A DNA stretch of 8,045 nt, from assembly GCA_025450405.1 (NCBI GenBank), contig JANWHL010000303.1, positions 1-8,045 of the forward strand, written 5' to 3'. Shown one piece after another: positions 1 to 5,617 of the stretch (its first letter is position 1; every line of letters starts with the position of its first letter). The notes beneath the pieces are model-generated. The model saw only the letters and a list, made by a program, of their open reading frames with translations. It was not told where the DNA came from and did no database searches. This DNA comes from Ktedonobacterales bacterium. Lineage in GTDB: Bacteria; Chloroflexota; Ktedonobacteria; Ktedonobacterales; JADMIN01. Position numbers and translations under genes: made by a program.

Positions 1-125
1 ACCCACGAGCCAGTGAAGCCCGCCTTTTCCCCGAGCTCGTCTTGCGTGAGCCTCGCGCGGATCCGGCCCCTCTTGATCAGGTTCCCCGCCGTCACAAGGG
101 GCTTATCGCCCGGGTACGTCCGCAT
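1..125 (-). CDS. XRE-family helix-turn-helix regulator, N-terminal fragment (runs off the window)
   Basis: The reverse strand from 125 down to 1 reads 41 open codons from an ATG and continues off the edge, so only the N-terminus is visible. Residues 16-41 read LIKRGRIRARLTQDELGEKA followed by GFTGSW. This is the classic first half of a Cro/C1-type (HTH_3, XRE) domain: an amphipathic first helix, the LTQDELGEKAG recognition-motif start, then the turn and the S-W at the next helix. A strong Shine-Dalgarno GGAGG lies at 132-136 on the reverse strand, six bases before the ATG, which fixes the start. The family binds operator DNA as a dimer and often regulates its own promoter. The gene is divergent from the SLOG-like gene, with a dyad between them. 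Any effector or fused domain lies outside the window, so its target cannot be named. Confidence 0.8.
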   Translation of the reverse strand, partial: MRTYPGDKPLVTAGNLIKRGRIRARLTQDELGEKAGFTGSW

Positions 126-175
126 TGTCCACCTCCGCGCAGCGCGCGGGTCTGGCAGCGACGCGGCCCTTGGGC

Positions 176-194
176 TATTATCGGGAGAATCCCG
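176..194. promoter_or_regulatory. Divergent intergenic dyad with -10-like box (candidate operator)
   Basis: A perfect inverted repeat, CGGGA-GAA-TCCCG, occupies 182-194. On the plus strand it directly follows a TATTAT hexamer (176-181), which resembles a sigma-70 -10 box. A weak -35 candidate, CTGGCA, lies at 152-157 with an 18-base spacer. On the minus strand GATAAT (182-177) and TTGCCA (202-197) resemble -10 and -35 boxes, but the 14-base spacer is too short to trust. A dyad at a start site between an XRE regulator and its divergent neighbour is where an autoregulatory operator is expected. The dyad is seen; its function is inference. Confidence 0.35.
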
Positions 195-261
195 GCTGGC
201 AAGCGCTGTGGTGTAGCCCGGCGCGGCCTATCCAGAAGTGGTGTCAGTGATGGGGAGCGCC

Positions 262-837
262 ATGATTATTGCGCTGGCCGGACGCCGAATTGACGCGCCC
301 GACGCGTCAGTACCGCGCTTCCCGCTCGCGAGCGTGCCCACGGTCCGTGAGCGCATGCGCGATCTGCTCGTGGATCGCGGCGCGCGGGGCGTCGTCTGCT
401 CGGCGGCGTGCGGGGCCGATCTGCTAGCGCTGGAGGTGGCGGGCGCGCTCGGGCTACGGCGCCGCATCGTGCTGCCGTTCGACCAGGAGGCGTTCCGTGC
501 CGCCTCGGTGGTGGACCGGCCCGGCGATTGGGGACCGGTCTATGCCCGCGTCCGCGACGAGGTGGAGGCGCGCGGCGACCTGCGGGTCCTCCAGACGCCG
601 CCGCCGCGGCATGCTGGGTATGTCCGCGTCGTGACCGCTATCCTGGATGAGGCGATCACCCTCGCGAGTGCGGCGGCGCACACTGGCGGCGTAGCCGACC
701 AGGACGGCCCGGGCGAGCGTGTGCTGGCCGTGGCGGTGTGGGACGGGACGCCGCGCGGGCCGGACGATCTGACGGCGGCATTCATCGCTGGGGCGCGGGA
801 ACGGGCGCTCCCTGTGGTCCAGGTTCCAACTTTGTGA
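262..837 (+). CDS. SLOG-like Rossmannoid nucleotide-binding protein (hypothetical), 191 aa
   Basis: This soluble protein has no signal peptide or membrane segment. It opens MIIALAGRRIDAPDA, a first beta strand plus glycine. Residues 44-64 carry VVCSAACGADLLALEVAGAL, the G-A-D..A.E.A...G pattern of SLOG/DprA/LOG-type folds. Residues 69-73 (IVLPF) form the next strand. Residues 156-185 carry AVAVWDGTPRGPDD and a helix ending in LPV, like the WDG.P..G.GGT segment that closes these domains. SLOG domains bind nucleotides or nucleotide-derived ligands and often sense signals in conflict systems; some act as hydrolases. The substrate cannot be told here. I prefer the ATG at 262: it fits the strand start and has GGGGAG four bases upstream. 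An in-frame GTG at 238 and ATG at 250 have no convincing ribosome binding site. The gene is divergent from the XRE gene and followed by a repeat-filled gap. Coding status is fairly sure, the family moderately so. Confidence 0.7.
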   Translation: MIIALAGRRIDAPDASVPRFPLASVPTVRERMRDLLVDRGARGVVCSAACGADLLALEVAGALGLRRRIVLPFDQEAFRAASVVDRPGDWGPVYARVRDEVEARGDLRVLQTPPPRHAGYVRVVTAILDEAITLASAAAHTGGVADQDGPGERVLAVAVWDGTPRGPDDLTAAFIAGARERALPVVQVPTL

Positions 838-1044
838 TACGTGCCGTGGCTGATGGCGTCCACCGGACCGGGCGTCCACCGGGCGCCCCTACACGGCCCG
901 CGGCCACGAAGTCCACCTACGTGGACTGTCCAGAATTGGTATGAGACGCTGCCGGCCGAGGACCTCCCCAATGCCAATGGCAGCGCCCAGGCATGCCCTG
1001 TGCGACGATCCCGTCCCGCGTGCTGTGCGGAGGGGACGGAGCTG
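838..1044. other. Intergenic region, no gene; small direct and inverted repeats
   Basis: I see no credible gene between the SLOG-like gene and the purine-rich repeat. Contents: a 12-nt direct repeat GGCGTCCACCGG at 855-866 and 871-882 (16-nt spacing); the hairpin repeat at 896-930, listed separately; and a short perfect dyad TGCCA-A-TGGCA at 972-982. No hairpin followed by a T-run is present, so there is no standard intrinsic terminator for the upstream gene. No clear sigma-70 promoter for ackA could be picked out. Confidence 0.6.
896..930 (+). repeat. Solitary copy of a two-hairpin repeat also arrayed at 5383-5570
   Basis: The segment reads GCC-CGC-GGC (896-904), CACGAA (905-910), then a 6-bp hairpin GTCCAC-CTAC-GTGGAC (911-926), extended to 7 bp by A910-T927, then TGTCC. 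It aligns base for base with the units at 5383-5570 (GCC-NNN-GGC, YACGAA, GGCCAC-CTCC-GTGGCC, TGTGG). The second stem position is T-A here and G-C there, so pairing is preserved while sequence changes. It looks like a REP-like dispersed hairpin element. Function unknown. Confidence 0.6.
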
Positions 1045-1136
1045 AAACCACAGAGAACACAGAGGGACGGAGAGGGACGGAGACTTAACCGCCGAGAGCG
1101 CAGAGGACGCCGAGAGACGCGGAGAGACGAGAAGAG
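1045..1136 (+). repeat. Purine-rich intergenic repeat (ACCACAGAGAACACAGAGG type) forming the ackA leader
   Basis: Two adjoining modules are visible. The first (1045-1084) starts AAACCACAGAGAACACAGAG and continues with two GAGGGACGG repeats. The second (1085-1136) starts TTAACCGCCGAGAGCGCAGA and continues with degenerate GACGC(C/G)GAGA units. The same pair of modules in the same order recurs at about 5073-5145, and the first module alone at about 7936-7975. Such modules are, from memory, common in intergenic DNA of Chloroflexota and some other phyla, and are often mistranslated as SLCVLCGF-like peptides on the other strand. The strand is almost free of T and strongly purine-biased. It ends about 40 bases before the ackA start. 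Confidence 0.75.
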
Positions 1137-1175
1137 AAGCGGAAGACGAGGAGGAACGGGAGGGATCGGAGAGGC

Positions 1176-2498
1176 ATGGGGATCCTGACGGTCAATACGG
1201 GGTCGTCGAGCCTGAAGGTGGCGCTCTACGACGTGGGCGGCGCTGGGGCGGATGCCGGCGCCACGGGCACGCCAGACGCGGGTACGCCCGCCACGGGTAC
1301 GGCCGGCGGCACATGGGACCTCGGCAAGAGCGATCTCGACGCGGAACTCAGGCTGGTCCTCGCCGGCGAGGTTGGCCGCATTGGGCAATCTGGCGCGGGG
1401 ATGCGGATCACTGGGGCGGATGGCGCGACCCTGCTCGACCGCGAGAACGATCTGCCGGACCACGCCGCGGCGCTGGCCGCCGTCGTGGCGTGGCTGCGGG
1501 AACAGGGGCGCGCCCAGGAGGTGGCGGCGGTGGGGCACCGCGTGGTCCACGGCGGCGCGGACTACAGCGCGCCGGTGGTCATCACGGACGACGTGCTGGC
1601 GGCGCTGCGCGGTCTCGTGCCGCTCGCGCCCGACCACCTGCCCCAGGCGCTGGACGCCATCGCCGCGACGCGCGCGGCCTTCCCGGACGTGCCCGAGGTC
1701 GCCTGCTTCGACACCGCCTTCCATCATGATATGCCTCAGGTCGCCCGCCAGTACGCTCTCCCACGCGAGGTCACGGACCTCGGCGTGGTGCGCTATGGCT
1801 TTCACGGGCTCTCCTACGAGTTCATCATGAGCGAGCTGCGGCGGCTCGATCCCGAAGCGGCGGCGGGGCGGGTGGTCATCGCGCACCTGGGCAATGGCGC
1901 GAGCATGGCCGCCGTCCATGCGGGCCACAGCCGCGACACGACGATGGGTTTCACGCCCGCCGGGGGTCTGGTGATGGGCACGCGCCCCGGCGACCTCGAT
2001 CCCGGCGTGCCGCTTTATCTGCTCGGCGCGCGCGGCATGACGCTAGCGGCGCTGGGCGACCTGATCAATCACCAGGCGGGCTTGCTGGGCGTTTCGGGGA
2101 CCGGATCCGACATGCGCGATCTGCTCGCCCGCGAGGCGGACGATCCACGCGCGGCGGAGGCCGTCGCCCTCTTCTGCTACACGGCGCGCAAACATCTGGG
2201 CGCGCTGGCCGCTGTGCTCGGCGGGCTGGACACGCTGGTCTTCACCGGCGGGATTGGCGAGCACGCCGCGCCCGTGCGCGCGCGCATCTGCGCCGAGCTG
2301 GAGTTCCTGGGCATCCGGCTGGATCCCACGCGCAACGCCGCCGACGCGCCGGTCATCTCCACTGAGAGTCCGGGTATGGCACAGCCCGCGGTGACGGTGC
2401 GCGTCATGCGGACTGACGAGGATCGGGTCATCGCCAGACACACCATTCGGTTACTGCGTTGGCCGCGCGAAGGAGGCACGCATGCAATACCGCTTTGA
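1176..2498 (+). CDS. ackA: Acetate kinase
   Basis: The enzyme makes ATP and acetate from acetyl phosphate and ADP (reversible; ASKHA-fold kinase, cytoplasmic). Family motifs in order: NTGSSSLK at 7-14 with N7; GHRVVHGG at 120-127 with substrate-binding R122; FDTAFH at 178-183 with catalytic D179; YGFHG at 207-211; HLGNGAS at 237-243; DTTMGFTP then GTRPGD at 254-273 with R270; and FTGGIGEH at 356-363 with E362. The usual APLHNPAN segment reads APDHLPQA (151-158), keeping the histidine but losing the asparagines. At 440 residues it is about 40 longer than typical. The excess is a Gly/Ala/Thr-rich insert at about 21-46 containing three 5-residue repeats, plus a short C-terminal extension that overlaps xfp. 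The start is supported by the motif distance and by GGAGAGG at 1168-1174, one base before the ATG, with GGGAGGG at 1158-1164 as an alternative. Propionate kinase is a lesser possibility; the xfp partner favours acetate. Confidence 0.95.
   Translation: MGILTVNTGSSSLKVALYDVGGAGADAGATGTPDAGTPATGTAGGTWDLGKSDLDAELRLVLAGEVGRIGQSGAGMRITGADGATLLDRENDLPDHAAALAAVVAWLREQGRAQEVAAVGHRVVHGGADYSAPVVITDDVLAALRGLVPLAPDHLPQALDAIAATRAAFPDVPEVACFDTAFHHDMPQVARQYALPREVTDLGVVRYGFHGLSYEFIMSELRRLDPEAAAGRVVIAHLGNGASMAAVHAGHSRDTTMGFTPAGGLVMGTRPGDLDPGVPLYLLGARGMTLAALGDLINHQAGLLGVSGTGSDMRDLLAREADDPRAAEAVALFCYTARKHLGALAAVLGGLDTLVFTGGIGEHAAPVRARICAELEFLGIRLDPTRNAADAPVISTESPGMAQPAVTVRVMRTDEDRVIARHTIRLLRWPREGGTHAIPL
1263..1303 (+). 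repeat. 15-nt triplicate repeat inside ackA
   Basis: Three copies of (A/G)CGGG(C/T)ACG(C/G)C start at 1263, 1278 and 1293, an exact 15-nt period. They encode a 5-residue repeat (ATGTP, DAGTP, ATGTA; residues 29-43) in a surface-loop region absent from typical acetate kinases. The period keeps frame, so copy number could vary without breaking the gene. Confidence 0.6.
2471..2476 (+). promoter_or_regulatory. xfp ribosome binding site inside the 3' end of ackA
   Basis: AGGAGG sits five bases before the xfp ATG at 2482 and lies within ackA coding sequence, whose TGA is at 2496-2498. The 17-base overlap and this site imply translational coupling of the two genes. Confidence 0.8.
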
Positions 2499-5025
2499 CG
2501 CCCCCATCTCGAGCGCCGTCCGGGTGGATCCGGCCACCGGCCCCACGCGCCGCGCGACGAAGCCGTCGCGGGCACCGTCGTCCAACGGCTCCTCCGCTCC
2601 CGCCACGGACGCCGCGGACGCCGCGCCGAGCGTCGCGGGGAAGGAGACGCTCACGCCGGACCTGCTGGCGCGCATGCAGCGCTACTGGCAGGCCGCCAAC
2701 TACCTCACTGTCGGCCAGATCTATCTGCTGGACAATCCGCTGCTGCGCGAGCCGCTGCGCGCGGAGCACATCAAGCCGCGGTTGCTGGGCCACTGGGGCA
2801 CCTCGCCAGGCCTCAGCTTCATCTACGTCCATCTTAACCGGCTAATCACGGAGCGCGACGCCGACGTGATCTATCTGGCGGGCCCGGGTCACGGCGGGCC
2901 GGCGCTGGTCGCGAACGTCTATCTGGAGGGGACGTATTCGGAGATCTACCCCGAGGTCGGGCGCGACACGGCGGGTCTGAAGCGCCTCTTCCGCCAGTTC
3001 TCCACGCCTGGCGGCATCCCGAGCCATGTGAGCGTGCCCACGCCCGGATCGATCCACGAGGGCGGCGAGCTTGGCTACGTCCTGATGCACGCCTTTGGCG
3101 CCGCCTTCGACAATCCCGACCTGATCGCCGTGGCGGTGGTCGGCGACGGCGAGGCCGAGACCGGGCCGCTGGCGGGCTCGTGGAAGGGCACCAGTTTCCT
3201 GAACCCGGCGCGCGATGGGGCCGTGCTGCCGATCTTGCACCTGAATGGCTACAAAATCGGCGGCCCCACCGTGCTGGGCCGCGCGCCCGACGACGATGTG
3301 CGTGCGCTGCTGCGGAGCAATGGGTACGAGGTTTACTTCGTCGAGGGGGACGATCCGGCGCGGCTACACCAGACCTTCGCGGCCACGCTGGACCACTGCT
3401 ATGACCGCATCCGCGCCATCCAGCGCGAGGCACGGGCGGTGGGCGCGGCGCGGGTGTCGGCGCGTCCGCGCTGGCCGGCGATCGTCCTGCGCACGCCCAA
3501 GGGCTGGACGGGCCCCAAGGAGGTAAATGGCCTGCCGGTGGAGGGCACCTTCCGCGCGCACCAGGTGCCGCTGGCGGATGTGAGTACCGACCCGAAGCAG
3601 CTGGCGATGCTGGAGACGTGGCTGCGCGGCTACCATCCCGAGGACCTCTTCGACGCCGATGGACGCTTCGTCGCCGAGCTGGCGGACCTGGCTCCGCGCG
3701 GCGAGCGGCGCATGGGGGCCAATCCCCACGCCAACGGCGGCAAGCTCGTGGTGGACCTCAACCTGCCGAACTTCAAGCGCTACGGGGTGCCGGTCGCGTC
3801 TCCGGGGGCGTCGCAGGTCGAGAACACGCGCCCGCTGGGGGAGATGCTGCGCGACGTGTTCACCAGCAACGCCGCCGCGGCCAACTTCCGCCTGCTGTGC
3901 CCGGACGAGACCAACTCGAATCGGCTGGGCGCCGTCTTCGAGGTGGAGGACCGCTGCTTTGTGGAGCGGACCATTGACATCGACGACCATGTGGCGCCCG
4001 ACGGCCGGGTGATGGAGGTGCTGAGCGAGCACAACTGCGAGGGCTGGCTGGAGGGATACACGCTGACGGGGCGGCACGGGCTGTTCGTGACCTACGAGTC
4101 GTTCGCGATGGTGGCGGCGTCGCAGATCGTGCAGCACACCAAGTGGCTGGAGGAGGCCGTCAAGCTGCCGTGGCGCGCCGCCGTCCCGTCGCTCAACGTG
4201 CTGCTGACGTCCACCTGCTGGCGCAACGACCACAACGGCTTCAGTCACCAGGGGCCCGGCCTGATCGACGTGATGCTCTCCAAGCGCGGCACGGTGGCGC
4301 GCCTCTACCTGCCGCCGGACGCGAACTGCCTGCTCTCGGTGGCCGACCACTGCCTGCGCAGCCGGAACTATGTCAACCTGATCGTCTGCGATAAACAGCC
4401 CCATCTCCAGTACCTCGACGCGCAGGCGGCGGCGGAGCACTGCGCGCGGGGGGCGTCGGTCTGGTCGTGGGCGAGCAACGACGAGGGCTACGAGCCGGAT
4501 GTGGTGCTGGCGGCGGCGGGCGATGTGCCCACGATGGAGACGCTGGCGGCGGCCCAATGGCTGCGCCTGCACTTGCCCGAGCTGAAGGTGCGCGTGGTCA
4601 ACATCGTGGACCTGATGGCGCTCTTCCCGCCGGATCAGCATCCCCACGGCATGGCGGACGACCAGTTCAACGCGCTTTTCACGGAGAACCAGCCGGTCGT
4701 GTTCGCCTTCCACGGCTACCAGCGCGCCATTCACCAGGTCGTGCATGGGCGGTCCAACGCGGAACGCTTCCATGTCCGCGGCTTCAACGAGCAGGGGACC
4801 ACGACGACGCCGTTCGACATGGTGATCCTGAACGGGATGAGCCGCTACCACCTGGCGATGGAGGCGATCAAGCGGACGACGCGGGTCCGGCCGCGGGCGG
4901 AGGCGCTGGTGACGGAGCTGAATGGGCTCATCTCGGGGGCGCTGGACTACTCGTTCGCCCACCTGGAGGACGCGCCGGAGATCCGTGACTGGACGTGGCC
5001 GGCGGGGGAGAAGGATTCACAATGA
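2482..5025 (+). CDS. xfp: Phosphoketolase (xylulose-5-phosphate/fructose-6-phosphate)
   Basis: This thiamine-diphosphate enzyme cleaves xylulose-5-P (and/or fructose-6-P) with phosphate to acetyl-P plus glyceraldehyde-3-P (or erythrose-4-P). Homology runs from about residue 57 to the end. Landmarks: LLGHWG with H104; GPGHGG with H137; GSIHEGGELGY with H192; the TPP/Mg motif from GDGEAETG (221-228) to N241; FRAHQVP with H360; LSEHNCEGWLEGY with the glutamate at 516; WRNDHNGFSHQ (580-590) with H584 and H589; and YLPPDANCLLSV. All expected active-site histidines and the glutamate are present. One difference is N582, where characterised enzymes from memory have Gln in WRQDHNGFSHQ; DPG also becomes GPG just after. 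WKGTSFLNP replaces the usual WH.NKFLNP. An Ala/Pro/Ser-rich N-terminal extension of about 55 residues makes it longer (847) than the usual 790-820. The start is set by AGGAGG at 2471 and coupling to ackA. Substrate preference cannot be read from sequence. Confidence 0.96.
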   Translation: MQYRFDAPISSAVRVDPATGPTRRATKPSRAPSSNGSSAPATDAADAAPSVAGKETLTPDLLARMQRYWQAANYLTVGQIYLLDNPLLREPLRAEHIKPRLLGHWGTSPGLSFIYVHLNRLITERDADVIYLAGPGHGGPALVANVYLEGTYSEIYPEVGRDTAGLKRLFRQFSTPGGIPSHVSVPTPGSIHEGGELGYVLMHAFGAAFDNPDLIAVAVVGDGEAETGPLAGSWKGTSFLNPARDGAVLPILHLNGYKIGGPTVLGRAPDDDVRALLRSNGYEVYFVEGDDPARLHQTFAATLDHCYDRIRAIQREARAVGAARVSARPRWPAIVLRTPKGWTGPKEVNGLPVEGTFRAHQVPLADVSTDPKQLAMLETWLRGYHPEDLFDADGRFVAELADLAPRGERRMGANPHANGGKLVVDLNLPNFKRYGVPVASPGASQVENTRPLGEMLRDVFTSNAAAANFRLLCPDETNSNRLGAVFEVEDRCFVERTIDIDDHVAPDGRVMEVLSEHNCEGWLEGYTLTGRHGLFVTYESFAMVAASQIVQHTKWLEEAVKLPWRAAVPSLNVLLTSTCWRNDHNGFSHQGPGLIDVMLSKRGTVARLYLPPDANCLLSVADHCLRSRNYVNLIVCDKQPHLQYLDAQAAAEHCARGASVWSWASNDEGYEPDVVLAAAGDVPTMETLAAAQWLRLHLPELKVRVVNIVDLMALFPPDQHPHGMADDQFNALFTENQPVVFAFHGYQRAIHQVVHGRSNAERFHVRGFNEQGTTTTPFDMVILNGMSRYHLAMEAIKRTTRVRPRAEALVTELNGLISGALDYSFAHLEDAPEIRDWTWPAGEKDSQ

Positions 5026-5052
5026 GGAAACAGGGAGGGATTCACAATGAGG
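5013..5052 (+). repeat. Two copies of the GGATTCACAATGAGG motif at the xfp stop
   Basis: GGATTCACAATGAGG occurs exactly at 5013-5027 and again at 5038-5052. In the first copy, GATTCACAATGA encodes the last three xfp residues (DSQ) and the TGA stop. Diverged copies lie after the TPR gene: CACAATGAGG at 7873-7882 and GATTCATAATGAGG at 7902-7915. It is the first module of the cassette described next. Confidence 0.75.
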
Positions 5053-5211
5053 CGGGGTCCCTCAATGGGGGCAAACGGAGGACACAGAGGAGGGGAACGG
5101 AGAGGGACGTGGAACCGCCGAGGACGCGGAGGACGCGGAGAGTGAGACACGAGAGAGGGACAGTAGAGTCCTCACCCCCGGCCCCTCTCCCCGCGGGGAG
5201 AGGGGAGTCAG
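5039..5211 (+). repeat. Mosaic intergenic cassette, copy A (after xfp)
   Basis: Modules in order: GATTCACAATGAGG; a small hairpin CCCTC-AAT-GGGGG (5059-5071) followed by CAAAC; a purine-rich GGAGGACACAGAGGAGGG stretch; an AACCGCCGAGGACGCGGAGG stretch; and a TCCTCACCCCCGGCCCCTCTC hairpin module ending GAGTCAGG. Positions 5039-5093 match 7902-7956 at 49 of 55 bases without gaps, and the module order is the same in copy B. No transposase, target-site duplication or terminal inverted repeat is visible. Confidence 0.7.
5182..5205. repeat. Perfect 11-bp GC-rich hairpin (REP-like)
   Basis: CCCCTCTCCCC (5182-5192), a GC dinucleotide, then GGGGAGAGGGG (5195-5205): a perfect inverted repeat, with GAGTCAGG following. 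The related hairpin at 8012-8037 has a different stem sequence and loop. No T-run follows, so it is not a canonical intrinsic terminator. It could still protect or end the ackA-xfp transcript. Confidence 0.7.
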
Positions 5212-5382
5212 GTGGGCGAGAAGGGCGGCCAAGGGCGGGTGGTGTGGTGCGGGAGCATGTGGGCGGCGGGGCGCTGCTCGCGCGATTTTGACGGGCGGGC
5301 GTCGCGCGCATTACAGTGGATGGGGGTGCGGGTGCGGGGAGCGGAAGTGCGGAACTCCAGGCGCCGGAAGACGCACCTGGAA
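5212..5382. other. Intergenic stretch with nothing recognisable
   Basis: The stretch between the 5182 hairpin and the tandem array holds no credible gene and no clear RNA. An open frame crosses it on the plus strand from 5212 but runs on through the tandem repeats, so I treat it as chance. A TTGACG hexamer at 5288-5293 has no good -10 partner. Confidence 0.5.
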
Positions 5383-5570
5383 GCCTCCGGCTATGAAGGC
5401 CGCCTCCGTGGCCTGTGGGGAGATGGGATGGGGCCCACGGCGACGAAAGCCACCCGTGGCCTGTGGGGAGATGGGATGAAGCATCCGGCGACGAGGGCCA
5501 CCTCCGTGGCCTGGGCGAAGGGGGTCTGGAGCCGTCGGCTACGAAGGTCATCTGAGTGGCCCGTGCGGAA
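5383..5570 (+). repeat. 50-nt tandem array of a hairpin repeat (four units)
   Basis: Four degenerate units are in register. Their 6-bp stems start at 5398, 5448, 5496 and 5546, a 50-nt period with a 2-nt loop deletion in unit 2. Each unit reads GCC-NNN-GGC, (T/G)A(C/T)GAA-like linker, hairpin, then a G-rich tail. The tail TGTGGGGAGATGGGATG is identical in units 1 and 2 and has decayed in units 3 and 4. Stems: GGCCGC/GTGGCC, AGCCAC/GTGGCC, GGCCAC/GTGGCC, GGTCAT/GTGGCC. Most changes keep Watson-Crick or G-T pairs; the outer A of unit 2 is the exception. There are no unrelated spacers and no cas genes, so it is not a CRISPR array. Units 3 and 4 are the most diverged. Confidence 0.75.
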
Positions 5571-5600
5571 ACGGTATCACAGCGGACGGTATCACAGCGG
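5571..5600 (+). repeat. Perfect 15-nt tandem duplication upstream of the TPR gene
   Basis: ACGGTATCACAGCGG occurs twice back to back (5571-5585 and 5586-5600) with no mismatch, ending 17 bases before the ATG at 5618. A perfect copy next to decayed repeats suggests either recent duplication or selection, for example as paired regulator half-sites or part of the 5' leader. Confidence 0.65.
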
Positions 5601-5604
5601 CGGG

Positions 5605-5610
5605 AAGGAG
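5605..5610 (+). promoter_or_regulatory. Ribosome binding site of the TPR gene
   Basis: AAGGAG lies seven bases before the ATG at 5618. It decides that start over a longer in-frame reading through the repeats. Confidence 0.75.
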
Positions 5611-5617
5611 AGCGCGG

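Noticed and set aside
540..1928. 462-residue open frame on the minus strand
   Set aside because: It crosses the SLOG-like gene, the intergenic repeats and ackA on the opposite strand. It contains the SLCVLCGF peptide typical of mistranslated purine-rich repeats.
3364..4962. 532-residue open frame on the minus strand
   Set aside because: Antisense shadow of xfp with Arg/His-rich composition and no recognisable domain.
5182..5205. Intrinsic terminator for the ackA-xfp operon
   Set aside because: The hairpin is strong but is followed by GAGTCAGG rather than a T-run, and its cassette position recurs at 8012-8037. Better described as a REP-like repeat; termination is possible but not shown.
5288..5315. 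Sigma-70 promoter with TTGACG at 5288
   Set aside because: The only -10 candidates at 15-17 bases (CATTAC, TTACAG) match poorly, and it lies 300 bases upstream of the TPR gene.
5383..5570. Possible CRISPR array
   Set aside because: The whole 50-nt unit repeats, including what would be spacer; there are no unique spacers and no cas genes.
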